Shown here piece by piece: positions 19,565 to 27,933 of a stretch of DNA of 35,988 bases. The stretch comes from an uncultured Anaerolineales bacterium (GTDB lineage Bacteria > Chloroflexota > Anaerolineae > UBA4142), in NCBI GenBank assembly GCA_903825565.1, contig CAIKBD010000136.1, positions 1-35,988 of the forward strand, in the 5' to 3' direction. The notes under the pieces are model-generated. The model saw only the letters and a list, made by a program, of their open reading frames with translations. It was not told where the DNA came from and made no database searches. The position numbers and the translations under genes were made by a program. Each line of letters opens with the position of its first letter. Within the stretch, counting starts at the first letter, position 1.

Positions 19565-20205
19565 CCGAGCCAATTAAAATTTTGATTGTGGACGACCACG
19601 CGATTGTGCGCGAGGGGCTGGTGGCATTGATGGCAAGCAAACGAGATTTGCGCGTGATTGGGCAAGCCAGTAACGGCGAGCAAGCCGTGCGCTTGGCGCG
19701 CGAACTCAACCCCGATGTCATCTTGATGGATTTGCAAATGCCTGTGATGAATGGTTTGGATGCCACGCGGCTCATTCGCCAAGCCAATCCGCAAGCGCGT
19801 ATTTTGGTGCTCACCAGTTTCGCCGATGATGACCAAGTGGTGCTGGCGATTCAAGCGGGCGTCCTAGGTTATCTGCTCAAAGAAACGGCGACCCAGGAAT
19901 TGCTCGAAGCGATTCGGTGTGTCTATCGCGGCGAATCGCCGATGCATCCCGCCATCGCGCGCAAACTCGTCCTGGGTTTCAACAAGCCCGAACCCGAACC
20001 GAATCCGCTGACCGAACGCGAAACCGATGTGCTCAAATTGTTGGCGCGCGGTTGGTCTAATCAGGCGGTTGCCGATGCGCTAAGCATTAGTCTGGCGACG
20101 GTCAATTTTCACACGGGCAACATTCTAAGCAAACTGCAATTGGAAAATCGCACCCAAGCGGTGCTATATGCCTTGCGAAAAAAAATGGTGACGCTGGACT
20201 CGTAA
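19561..20205 (+). CDS. NarL/LuxR family response regulator
   Basis: IKILIVDDHAIVREGL...DVILMDLQMPVMNG...LTERETDVLKLLARGWSNQAVADALSISLATVNFHTGNILSKL; 4-nt overlap with kinase. Confidence 0.96.
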   Translation: MTEPIKILIVDDHAIVREGLVALMASKRDLRVIGQASNGEQAVRLARELNPDVILMDLQMPVMNGLDATRLIRQANPQARILVLTSFADDDQVVLAIQAGVLGYLLKETATQELLEAIRCVYRGESPMHPAIARKLVLGFNKPEPEPNPLTERETDVLKLLARGWSNQAVADALSISLATVNFHTGNILSKLQLENRTQAVLYALRKKMVTLDS

Positions 20206-20229
20206 CTCGGACAAGCCGAAAGCAAATTT

Positions 20230-20301
20230 GAACCGCCAAGACGCCAAGCACGCCAAGAGAAAAAATATAAAATCTTGGCGCTCTTTGCGCCTTGGCGGTT
20301 C
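20230..20301. repeat. Imperfect inverted repeat GAACCGCCAAGACGCCAAGCACGCCAAG...CTTGGCGCTCTTTGCGCCTTGGCGGTTC
   Basis: About 27-nt arms readable directly; sits just after the response-regulator stop. Confidence 0.8.
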
Positions 20302-20386
20302 AAAATATTTTTGGGCAAGGATTTAACGCACAAGGTACTATCACCCGACCTATTATTTTTACTAGGTCACGCCTAGTGAAAACTCG

Positions 20387-20416
20387 AAAAGACTGCTGTT
20401 ACAAGCAGTCTTTTTT
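20387..20416 (+). terminator. Rho-independent terminator AAAAGACTGC-TGTTACAA-GCAGTCTTTTTT
   Basis: 10-bp stem and T run. Confidence 0.85.
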
Positions 20417-20505
20417 GTTAGCCCCACTCTAGTGAAAAAAATGTTACGCGCACGCGCCGAATCGCGTACAGTTCAAGCAGATTTTATTTTGCGCGACAAG
20501 GAGGC

Positions 20506-20898
20506 GTGTTGGAAAACAGTGGCGTTTTGCTCGTCGCCAAAGCAGGTCCATTCGGCGACGCCTTGTCTAATCTCATTTCTCCTGTTCTTGCAATTCCCCA
20601 GCCCTTGCGCGCTGAAACGGGTTTACTTGCGCTTAAACTCATTCGTCAAGCGTCGCCTCAACTCGTCATTATCGCCAGCAGTATTGCGGACAGCGAAACA
20701 ATCGAACTGGTGCGCCAAATCAAGCAAACCACGCCGAGTGTGAAATGCCTCGTTTTGACCGAGACCGTCTATCAAGCCGATCAAGCGCGCGCGGCAGGCG
20801 CGGACGAAAGTGTGTTTAGTCATCTCTCCGCCGCGCAATTGATAACGACGATTCAACGCCATTTGCGCGCAACGTCCGCGTATCATCCCACCGAGTAA
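20506..20898 (+). CDS. Degenerate receiver-like (pseudo-receiver) protein
   Basis: CheY-like periodicity (GVLLVAKAG...PQLVIIASSI...VKCLVLTET...GADESVFSHLSAAQLITTIQRHL) without the acidic pair or phosphoacceptor Asp; GGAGG just before GTG. Confidence 0.6.
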   Translation: MLENSGVLLVAKAGPFGDALSNLISPVLAIPQPLRAETGLLALKLIRQASPQLVIIASSIADSETIELVRQIKQTTPSVKCLVLTETVYQADQARAAGADESVFSHLSAAQLITTIQRHLRATSAYHPTE

Positions 20899-20905
20899 AA
20901 CGAAA

Positions 20906-23038
20906 ATGTCTGTGCTTGCTGATGCAACCTGGGACCCTGGGCATTTGAACGAAGCATTGGAGACGCTCGCGCGTCAAGCCAATCTCGTCGCGCGCGCCAC
21001 GCCCGCGTTGAAAACCAACCCAGGTCGCGCCGCCGCGCTCGCGAATGCCGATGACGACACGCGCGCGCACTGGGTCGAACAAGCGGCGCAACACCTGGGC
21101 ATCGAAGCCGAACCTGTCGTCGCGCTGCATTCCCAGGTTGAGTTGTTCATCGAACGCGCCGCGCCTGCGCTCGTGACGATTCGCCACGCCGAGACCCAGG
21201 GTTATCTCGCAATGCTTAAAGGCGGACGCACGGTGACGCTGATTGCGCCCGACCTCACGCGCCGCAAAATTTCCGCCGCCGCGTTGCGCGAGGCACTGTG
21301 CGCCGAAATCGAAACGCCGTACCTTGAGCCGCTCGCCGAGGTACTGGCGAATGTGCGCGTGCCCGAACAACGCCGCGCCCAGGTTCGGCAAACCGTGCTC
21401 GCGCAACAACTGAGCACTAGCCCGATTGTCCACGGTTGGCTGTTGCGCCTCGCGCCGCGCGGTGTGACCTGGGCGCACCTGGCTCACAGCGGCACGCCGA
21501 TATTGTTCGCGGCGCTCATCGCGCTTGCGCTCGTGCAACAAGGTGTGACGATTGTGAACTGGGGCGTAATCGGGCGCGGCGCACTGCAAGGTTCATTCGA
21601 GTGGGCGTGGTTGTGGGCGTGGGCGCTCGTGATGGTGATGGGCGTGCCATTGCAAATGCTTTCGTCCGTTGTCGGTGCGCGCTTGAGTGTGATTGTCAGC
21701 AGTCTGTTCAAAAACACCTTGTTGTTCGGAATGTTGCAATTGCACCCCGAAGAAATTCGCCATCAAGGGATTGGACAATTTCTCAATCGCGTGATGGATG
21801 CGGGCGTCGTCGAAAGCGGTTCCTTGTCGGGCGTGTTGACGATTTTCTTTTCGATAATTCAGGTGGCAACCGCGCTCGGTGTGCTGTCGCTCGGCGTCGG
21901 GGGCTGGGTCAGTATGGGCTTGCTCGCGCTCATCACTCTCGGCATCGGCATCCTGGGTTGGCAAATGTGGCGGAGCAACGAAACCTGGGTGGACACGTAT
22001 CGCGGAATGACCAATCACCTGGTCGAGCAGATGGTTGGTTATCGCACCAAGCTCGCGCAACAGGATGCGGCGTTGTGGCACACGGACGAGGACGCCGAAC
22101 TCGCGCAGTACGTGGGCGCATCGGAACACGCCGCGCGCACGAGCAACTGGCTCGCCGCATTGCCGCGCGTGTGGATGATTGCGGGGCTTGCCAGCATCCT
22201 GCCCGCCATCGTTTGGCAAACCGTCGCGCCGACGACAATTGCGTTGAGTCTGGGCGGCATTCTGCTCGCCGAGCAAGCATTGAACGTCATCGTCGCCAAC
22301 ATTCACAATCTCATTTCGTTTGCCAAAGCGTGGCAACAAATCAAGCCCTTGTTCGACGCCGCGCAACGCGCCACCGACCCAGGTTTGATGTTGAACGATT
22401 TGGGCGCGGCGCAAACGCAAAACGATTCCGCGCTCGTCACTTTGCGCGAGGTTGCGTTTCGTTATCGCGAGCGCGGACGCCTGGCTCTGCGCGATGCGTC
22501 GCTCGAAATTTTTGACGGCGACCGCGTGATTATCCAGGGCGGGTCGGGCGGCGGCAAGTCAACGCTTGCGGCGGTGGTGGCGGGCTTGCGCGTGCCCGAA
22601 TCGGGTTTGCTTTTATTGCGCGGCTATGACCGCGCGAGTGTGGGGCTGGACGAATGGCGCAAGCGCGTGGTCGTCGCGCCGCAATTTCACGAGAACCACG
22701 TGTTCACCGAAACGTTCGCGTTTAATTTGTTGATGGGACGCCATTGGCCCCCCAGCGAAGAGGACACCGCCGAAGCGATGCAAGTGTGCGAAGAACTGGG
22801 TCTGGGCGAATTGATTGCGCGAATGCCATCGGGCTTGTCGCAAATGGTGGGCGAGAGCGGTTGGCAATTATCGCACGGCGAGCGGAGCCGCTTGTTTATC
22901 GCGCGCGCGTTACTGCAACGCGCCGACCTAATTATTCTCGACGAAAGTTTTGCCGCGCTCGACCCAGAAAACCTGGAACGCGCGTTGCGATGTGTGCTCA
23001 ATCGCGCGGCGTCGCTCGTGGTCATCGCGCATCCTTAA
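20906..23038 (+). CDS. ABC exporter (TMD-NBD fusion) with about 170-aa atypical N-terminal domain; candidate peptide exporter
   Basis: Walker A GGSGGGKST, signature LSHGE, Walker B LIILDES, six-TM region about residues 190-450; no catalytic Cys/His pattern of C39 recognised in the N-terminal domain. Confidence 0.85.
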   Translation: MSVLADATWDPGHLNEALETLARQANLVARATPALKTNPGRAAALANADDDTRAHWVEQAAQHLGIEAEPVVALHSQVELFIERAAPALVTIRHAETQGYLAMLKGGRTVTLIAPDLTRRKISAAALREALCAEIETPYLEPLAEVLANVRVPEQRRAQVRQTVLAQQLSTSPIVHGWLLRLAPRGVTWAHLAHSGTPILFAALIALALVQQGVTIVNWGVIGRGALQGSFEWAWLWAWALVMVMGVPLQMLSSVVGARLSVIVSSLFKNTLLFGMLQLHPEEIRHQGIGQFLNRVMDAGVVESGSLSGVLTIFFSIIQVATALGVLSLGVGGWVSMGLLALITLGIGILGWQMWRSNETWVDTYRGMTNHLVEQMVGYRTKLAQQDAALWHTDEDAELAQYVGASEHAARTSNWLAALPRVWMIAGLASILPAIVWQTVAPTTIALSLGGILLAEQALNVIVANIHNLISFAKAWQQIKPLFDAAQRATDPGLMLNDLGAAQTQNDSALVTLREVAFRYRERGRLALRDASLEIFDGDRVIIQGGSGGGKSTLAAVVAGLRVPESGLLLLRGYDRASVGLDEWRKRVVVAPQFHENHVFTETFAFNLLMGRHWPPSEEDTAEAMQVCEELGLGELIARMPSGLSQMVGESGWQLSHGERSRLFIARALLQRADLIILDESFAALDPENLERALRCVLNRAASLVVIAHP

Positions 23039-23041
23039 CGA

Positions 23042-23099
23042 GTAGGGGCAACCCTGTGTGGTTGCCCACCCAGGGCGAGCACATAGGCATCGCCCCTAC
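23042..23099. repeat. Intergenic palindromic element GTAGGGGC...GCCCCTAC with two internal hairpins (three-way-junction shape)
   Basis: Outer arms 23042-23049/23092-23099; inner GGCAACC..GGTTGCC and GGGCGA..TCGCCC. Confidence 0.8.
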
Positions 23100-23139
23100 G
23101 AATTCATTTCGTTCGAGTCCAAGCACGATAGGAGAAAAA

Positions 23140-24201
23140 ATGTTACTCAACAATACCTTGCAAGCCATCACCTACATTTTGTGGGCGGGCTTTGGTCTTT
23201 TGATTTTGATTTACACCGTGACGGCGGCGAATCGGCGCACCCTGGGTCTCGCCATCCCAGGTTTGATTGTGCGAGCTGGGTTTTCATCGCTCGCCGCGTT
23301 GTTGATTATCACCTACGTCAACGCGAGCGCGGCGTACATCGAGCCGCAAGAAGTAGGCGTTGTGCTCTCCACCATCGCGCCCGACGGCTATTATGACCGA
23401 CCTCTGCGTTCGGGCTTGCGGTGGGTTGTGCCGATGCTCGAACAAATCAAACGCTATCCCATTTCCTGGCAAACGTACACGATGGCGGCGAGTCCGAACG
23501 AAGGACAAAAAGTGGGCGACGATTCCATCAAGGCGCGCACCTCGGATGGACAAGAAGTCGCGCTCGATTGTTCGCTCATCTTTCAACTCGACCCCGACCA
23601 GGTGATGCGGATTCACATTGATTGGCAAGGTCGCTACATCGAAGATTTTGTGCGCCCCGTGACGCGCGGCATTGTGCGCTCGATTGTGTCCCAGTATACC
23701 GCCGACGAAGTGAACAGCGGCAAACGCACCGACCTGGAACGCGATATCAATCGGCAACTGCGCGAAACATTTCAGGACAAGGGTTTTAACGTAGACCGTT
23801 TCATTTTACGCAACGTCGCCTTTTCGTCCGAGTACGCCAACTCGATTGAAATGAAACAAGTCGCGCTCCAAGAAATTATCCAGACCGACCATCAAGCCGA
23901 CCAAGCGCGTCGCCGCGCGCAAGGCGAGGCGGATGCCGTGCTCATCAAAGCCAAAGCTGACGCTGAAGCGATTCGGTTGACGGCAGATGCGCTCAAGCAA
24001 AACAAGGATGTGCTGACGTACGAGTACATCAACAAACTGTCGCCGAATGTGCGCGTGATGCTCGTGCCGAACAATGCGCCGTACATCTTGCCCTTGAACG
24101 ATTTGAATCCTGGCGACCTGGGCACGCCGACACCCAGTCCCAGCATCACGCGCACGCCGACCATCACCGCCACGCGCACCATCACGCCGACGGGACGCTA
24201 G
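23140..24201 (+). CDS. SPFH/Band 7 (prohibitin-like) membrane protein
   Basis: N-terminal TMs, EPQEVGVV, RSGLRWVVPMLEQIKRYPISWQTYTM, long A/E/R helix QADQARRRAQGEADAVLIKAKADAEAIRL; RBS GGAG 9 nt upstream of ATG. Confidence 0.93.
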   Translation: MLLNNTLQAITYILWAGFGLLILIYTVTAANRRTLGLAIPGLIVRAGFSSLAALLIITYVNASAAYIEPQEVGVVLSTIAPDGYYDRPLRSGLRWVVPMLEQIKRYPISWQTYTMAASPNEGQKVGDDSIKARTSDGQEVALDCSLIFQLDPDQVMRIHIDWQGRYIEDFVRPVTRGIVRSIVSQYTADEVNSGKRTDLERDINRQLRETFQDKGFNVDRFILRNVAFSSEYANSIEMKQVALQEIIQTDHQADQARRRAQGEADAVLIKAKADAEAIRLTADALKQNKDVLTYEYINKLSPNVRVMLVPNNAPYILPLNDLNPGDLGTPTPSPSITRTPTITATRTITPTGR

Positions 24202-24212
24202 GACAAGTAAAA

Positions 24213-25220
24213 ATGCAAAAGCTAAAAGATGCAAGTGTTTGCCCAACTCAACGCCGACGCGCGTCACACTATCTCACTTTATATTTTTTACTTTTTACTT
24301 TTTACTTGACCACCGCTTGCGCGGCGTTTGGCGACACGTGTCCAGCCAATTGCGCGCACCTGAATTTGACGAATAAAAATTTTGCGGGCGCGAACCTGGC
24401 GCGTGCGCAATTTATGGAAGCCAATTTGCGCCAAGCGCGTTTTGCCAATGCCGATTTGAGCGGCGCGGATTTTTCGGGCGCGAAATTAATTCAAGCCGAT
24501 TTGCGGAACACGAATTTGCAAAACGCGCGCTTGATTGGCGCCGACCTCACGCAAGCCAACCTGGGTGAAGCGAACCTGGAATACGCCAACCTGGGAAGCG
24601 CGAATCTCAAAAGCGCGAACCTGGTGCGCGCCGATTTGCGCGGCATCCAAGCCACCTACCTCGATTTGACGGACGCGCAGTTGAACGGCGCGAATCTCAG
24701 CGGAATGGATTTGGCGGCGTGTGTTTTTCAAGGCACCAAATTGTCCACCGCCAATTTGAGCGGCAGTAATTTGGCGGGCAGTTCGCTCAGCCGCGCCGAC
24801 CTGAGCGGCGCACTGTTGATTCGCGCAACCTTCGCGGGCGCGTGGCTCAACCTGGCAAACCTGACGAGCGCGAATGGGCATAACGCGGTGATGAATGGCG
24901 CGAGTTTGTACGGCGCGAACCTGGCGGGCGCGGATTTGAGCGCGACCCAGTTACGCGGCGCAATGCTGGTCGGCGCGCAACTGAATGGCGCCGATTTGCG
25001 CGATGCGGATTTGCGCGGCGCGGTGCTGAATTATGACCCCGCCAATTTCAACCTGGGCGATGCCGTCCAAGACCCCGTTGTGATGGAATTGAATCAAGCG
25101 GCGCGGCAATCGTTGAATCGAAATGCGGATTTGCGCGGCGCGCGTTACAACCGCGCGACGCAATGGCCCCAGGGTTATCGCGTGCCGAACGAAGCGACCC
25201 TGGTGGAAGATACGCCCTGA
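24213..25220 (+). CDS. Pentapeptide-repeat lipoprotein 1
   Basis: FLLFTFYLTTACA lipobox-like start; A(D/N)LxxAxLxxA repeats throughout. Confidence 0.9.
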   Translation: MQKLKDASVCPTQRRRASHYLTLYFLLFTFYLTTACAAFGDTCPANCAHLNLTNKNFAGANLARAQFMEANLRQARFANADLSGADFSGAKLIQADLRNTNLQNARLIGADLTQANLGEANLEYANLGSANLKSANLVRADLRGIQATYLDLTDAQLNGANLSGMDLAACVFQGTKLSTANLSGSNLAGSSLSRADLSGALLIRATFAGAWLNLANLTSANGHNAVMNGASLYGANLAGADLSATQLRGAMLVGAQLNGADLRDADLRGAVLNYDPANFNLGDAVQDPVVMELNQAARQSLNRNADLRGARYNRATQWPQGYRVPNEATLVEDTP

Positions 25221-25225
25221 AAAAA

Positions 25226-26437
25226 ATGATGCAAAAATTCCTAGTATTGTTTATCGGTTTGATGCTCACTGCTTGCGCGACAAATTTGGCGGCGACGCCC
25301 GAACAATGCGTGGCGCGCATTGGCATTATCAATTCGCTCAGCGGCGTGTTTGCCGAGAGCGGGCGTGATTTGCAACGCGGTTACGAAATGGCGCGCGACG
25401 AAATCAATGCGCGCAATGAATTGGCGGGCTGTGTCTTGCAACTCGACACGCGCGACGACCATTCAGACCCAGCGCAAGCCAGGGACGCGACGCGACAACT
25501 CGCGCGCGAACCCGTCGTGGCGATGATTGGCGCAGTGAACAGCGACCTGACGATTGCCGTCGCCGCGCTCACCGACGAAAATCACGTGCCGCTCATCGTG
25601 CCCACCGCATCGAGCGATGTGTTGACCGCCGCGTTTGAATCCACCGTGCGCGTTGCCGCATCGCAACCGCAACTCGTCGGCACCCAGTTCGAGTTCTTGG
25701 AAAATCTGCGCGTCGCGGGCACGCCCATCAAATCGGTGGGATTGTTGTACGAAGCATCCGAATCGGGACGCGGAATTTTTGTCGCCGTCAAACGCGCGGC
25801 GCAAGACCACGCCATCGCGCTCATCGCCGCCGAAAGTTATGCGCAAGGCGCGACGGATTGGCGCGCCGCCCTGGGTCGCATTCAACACGCCAAGCCCGAC
25901 GTGCTTTATCTCGACACGAATCGTTTGAGCAACCCAGGATTGTTGGTGCGCCAAGTGCGCGACCTGGGTCTGAAGCCGAGCATAATCATCGTGAGCACGT
26001 TGAGCGATGCGTTGCTGGCGGAGGCGCGCGCGGAAAATTTGGTGACGAGTGTGCAATGGCTGGCGACCCTGGATTGGCGTGATGAAAACGGCGTGACGAC
26101 GGCGGCGTGGGCGCGCGAGTTTGAGCAACGGTATCACGCGCCCGCCAATTTCAAAAACATCGCGGGGTATATGGCGGTGCAGTTGCTCGCGCGCGCGCTC
26201 AAGACCCAGCCACTCTCGAAGGCGGCGTTGGCAAATCCCAGTTCGCTTCGTTCGCCCTTGTTGCGCGCATTGTATCAAGTGCGCGCGGACAAGACCGTGT
26301 TCGGTCCCATTCGCTTGGACAACCTGGGACAAAATCAACATCCTGTTTTAATCGCCCAAGTCATTGACGGCAAACTGACCATCGTCTATCCAGAGTTGTA
26401 TCGCGCGCGTCCGTTGGTCGTGCCCGCAGAAGAGTAG
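25226..26437 (+). CDS. Type-1 periplasmic-binding lipoprotein (branched-chain amino-acid binding-like)
   Basis: MMQKFLVLFIGLMLTACA lipobox; ARIGIINSLSGVFAESGRDLQRGYEMARDEINAR...VVAMIGAVNSDLTIAVAALTDENHVPLIVPTAS; ATG at 25226 preferred to upstream track start. Confidence 0.88.
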   Translation: MMQKFLVLFIGLMLTACATNLAATPEQCVARIGIINSLSGVFAESGRDLQRGYEMARDEINARNELAGCVLQLDTRDDHSDPAQARDATRQLAREPVVAMIGAVNSDLTIAVAALTDENHVPLIVPTASSDVLTAAFESTVRVAASQPQLVGTQFEFLENLRVAGTPIKSVGLLYEASESGRGIFVAVKRAAQDHAIALIAAESYAQGATDWRAALGRIQHAKPDVLYLDTNRLSNPGLLVRQVRDLGLKPSIIIVSTLSDALLAEARAENLVTSVQWLATLDWRDENGVTTAAWAREFEQRYHAPANFKNIAGYMAVQLLARALKTQPLSKAALANPSSLRSPLLRALYQVRADKTVFGPIRLDNLGQNQHPVLIAQVIDGKLTIVYPELYRARPLVVPAEE

Positions 26438-27574
26438 ATGGCAATGTCACACCAAAAATTATTTTTTCTCGTTTTGCTTTTGAGCGCAGTTGCGTCAAGC
26501 GTATCCAGTTGTTCGATGGTCGGCACGGTCATCACGCTGAACGATTGTCCGCCGCAATGCGCGGGCGTCACAATGTCGCATAAAAATTTCAATCGCGCCG
26601 ATTTGCACAGCCAATCGTTGAGCCGCTCGATTTTTCGCCAGGGCACATTTCGCCAAGCCAATCTCAGCGACGCCGATTTGTCGGGCGCGGATTTGAGCGG
26701 GAGCGATTTGACGGGCGCGAATTTGCGCGGCGCGAATTTTGCGGGCGCAACGCTCAAAGATGTTGTGCTCAGCAATGCCGATTTGACCGATGCGAACTTG
26801 AGCGGCGCAAATCTGACGGGCGCGTTTTTGACGAGCGCGAATCTCACGCGCACCAAACTGACCGCGACCATTTTTAATGAGGCGCATCTCGTCGGCGCAG
26901 ATTTAACGGGCGTCCGCTTGGCGGGCAATCAAATGTTCGAGGCGGATTTGCGCGGCGCGCAATTATTGGACGCCGACCTGAGCGGCGCGAACCTGACCCA
27001 GGCACAATTGTCCTCCGCCGATTTGCGCCAAGCGAACCTGGGAGGCGCGACCTTGTATCGCGCGCAACTGTACGGCGCGAACTTGAACAGCGCGCATCTC
27101 AGCGGCGCGGATTTGTCGGGCGCGGGAATGGATGGCACGGATTTGCGGAACGCGGATTTGCGCGGCGCGGTGTTGCAAGGCGCGGGGCTGACAGGATGCA
27201 ACCTCGATGGCGCAAACCTGTCACGCGCGCATTTGCCTGGCGCATTTCTCGCGGGCGCGGTGTTGACGGGCGCTGACCTCACCGACGCCGAATTTGTCGA
27301 GGTCGTCCAAGTGAGCGGGCAAGAATATCTGCACGCGGCAACCTTGTATGGCACAACCCTGGCACAAACGGATTTGAGTCGCGCCGATTTAGCGGGCGCA
27401 TCATTAAACGGCGTGGATTTGCGCGGCGCGAATTTACGCACCGCCGTGTTGACGAAAACGCTCACGCTCAACGGCGTGCCCGTTTTGGAAACCGTGATTC
27501 TGAATGGCGTGCGTTGGGATGACACGACGCAATTCCCAAATGGCTTTAACCTGGCATCGTTACAGGGGAGGTGA
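26438..27574 (+). CDS. Pentapeptide-repeat lipoprotein 2
   Basis: FFLVLLLSAVASSVSSCS lipobox; NDCPPQCAG...KNF then ADLSGADLSGSDL repeats; paralogous to 24213-25220. Confidence 0.92.
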   Translation: MAMSHQKLFFLVLLLSAVASSVSSCSMVGTVITLNDCPPQCAGVTMSHKNFNRADLHSQSLSRSIFRQGTFRQANLSDADLSGADLSGSDLTGANLRGANFAGATLKDVVLSNADLTDANLSGANLTGAFLTSANLTRTKLTATIFNEAHLVGADLTGVRLAGNQMFEADLRGAQLLDADLSGANLTQAQLSSADLRQANLGGATLYRAQLYGANLNSAHLSGADLSGAGMDGTDLRNADLRGAVLQGAGLTGCNLDGANLSRAHLPGAFLAGAVLTGADLTDAEFVEVVQVSGQEYLHAATLYGTTLAQTDLSRADLAGASLNGVDLRGANLRTAVLTKTLTLNGVPVLETVILNGVRWDDTTQFPNGFNLASLQGR

Positions 27575-27637
27575 ATCGAAATTAAAATTCGTGACTCGAA
27601 CGGCGACTGAATCAAAATAAATTTACCAGGAGAAAAA

Positions 27638-27886
27638 ATGGAACATTCAAAAACAAACCCAGGATTGCGCGTGCGCGCGAATGTGCGCGCGGGCGGCGTG
27701 ACGATTTACGGCTCGGACAATTGCGGCTGGACGACCAAGCAAAAGGAGGCGTTCGACGCCAAGGGGATTCCGTACACCTACGTCAACTGCGACAAGGAAA
27801 CTTGCCCCACCATCGTCAAGGCGTTTCCGACGGTTACGGGCTATCCCGATGAAACGGACAACTGGACGGGTTTTCAAAAAATCTAA
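27638..27886 (+). CDS. Leader-family small protein 1: leader LRVRANVRAG + degenerate glutaredoxin-like domain
   Basis: LRVRANVRAG then GVTIYGSDNCGWTTKQKEAFDAKGIPYTYVNCDKE...FPTVTGYP; RBS CAGGAG. Confidence 0.85.
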   Translation: MEHSKTNPGLRVRANVRAGGVTIYGSDNCGWTTKQKEAFDAKGIPYTYVNCDKETCPTIVKAFPTVTGYPDETDNWTGFQKI

Positions 27887-27933
27887 GCGCGCACAAGTTC
27901 AACGCGCAAATTCAAACATCCAAGGAGGATTGT

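Noticed and set aside
21436-22515. 359-aa plus-strand ORF
   Set aside because: Out-of-frame reading of the ABC exporter; Arg/Ala-rich shadow translation.
22744-23139. ORF-track 5' extension of the SPFH gene
   Set aside because: It overlaps the conserved ABC NBD in another frame; ATG 23140 has a good RBS and begins the membrane segment.
24213-27574. Qnr/MfpA-like quinolone resistance proteins
   Set aside because: Pentapeptide repeats, but with lipoprotein signals indicating an extracytoplasmic location unlike gyrase-protecting Qnr.
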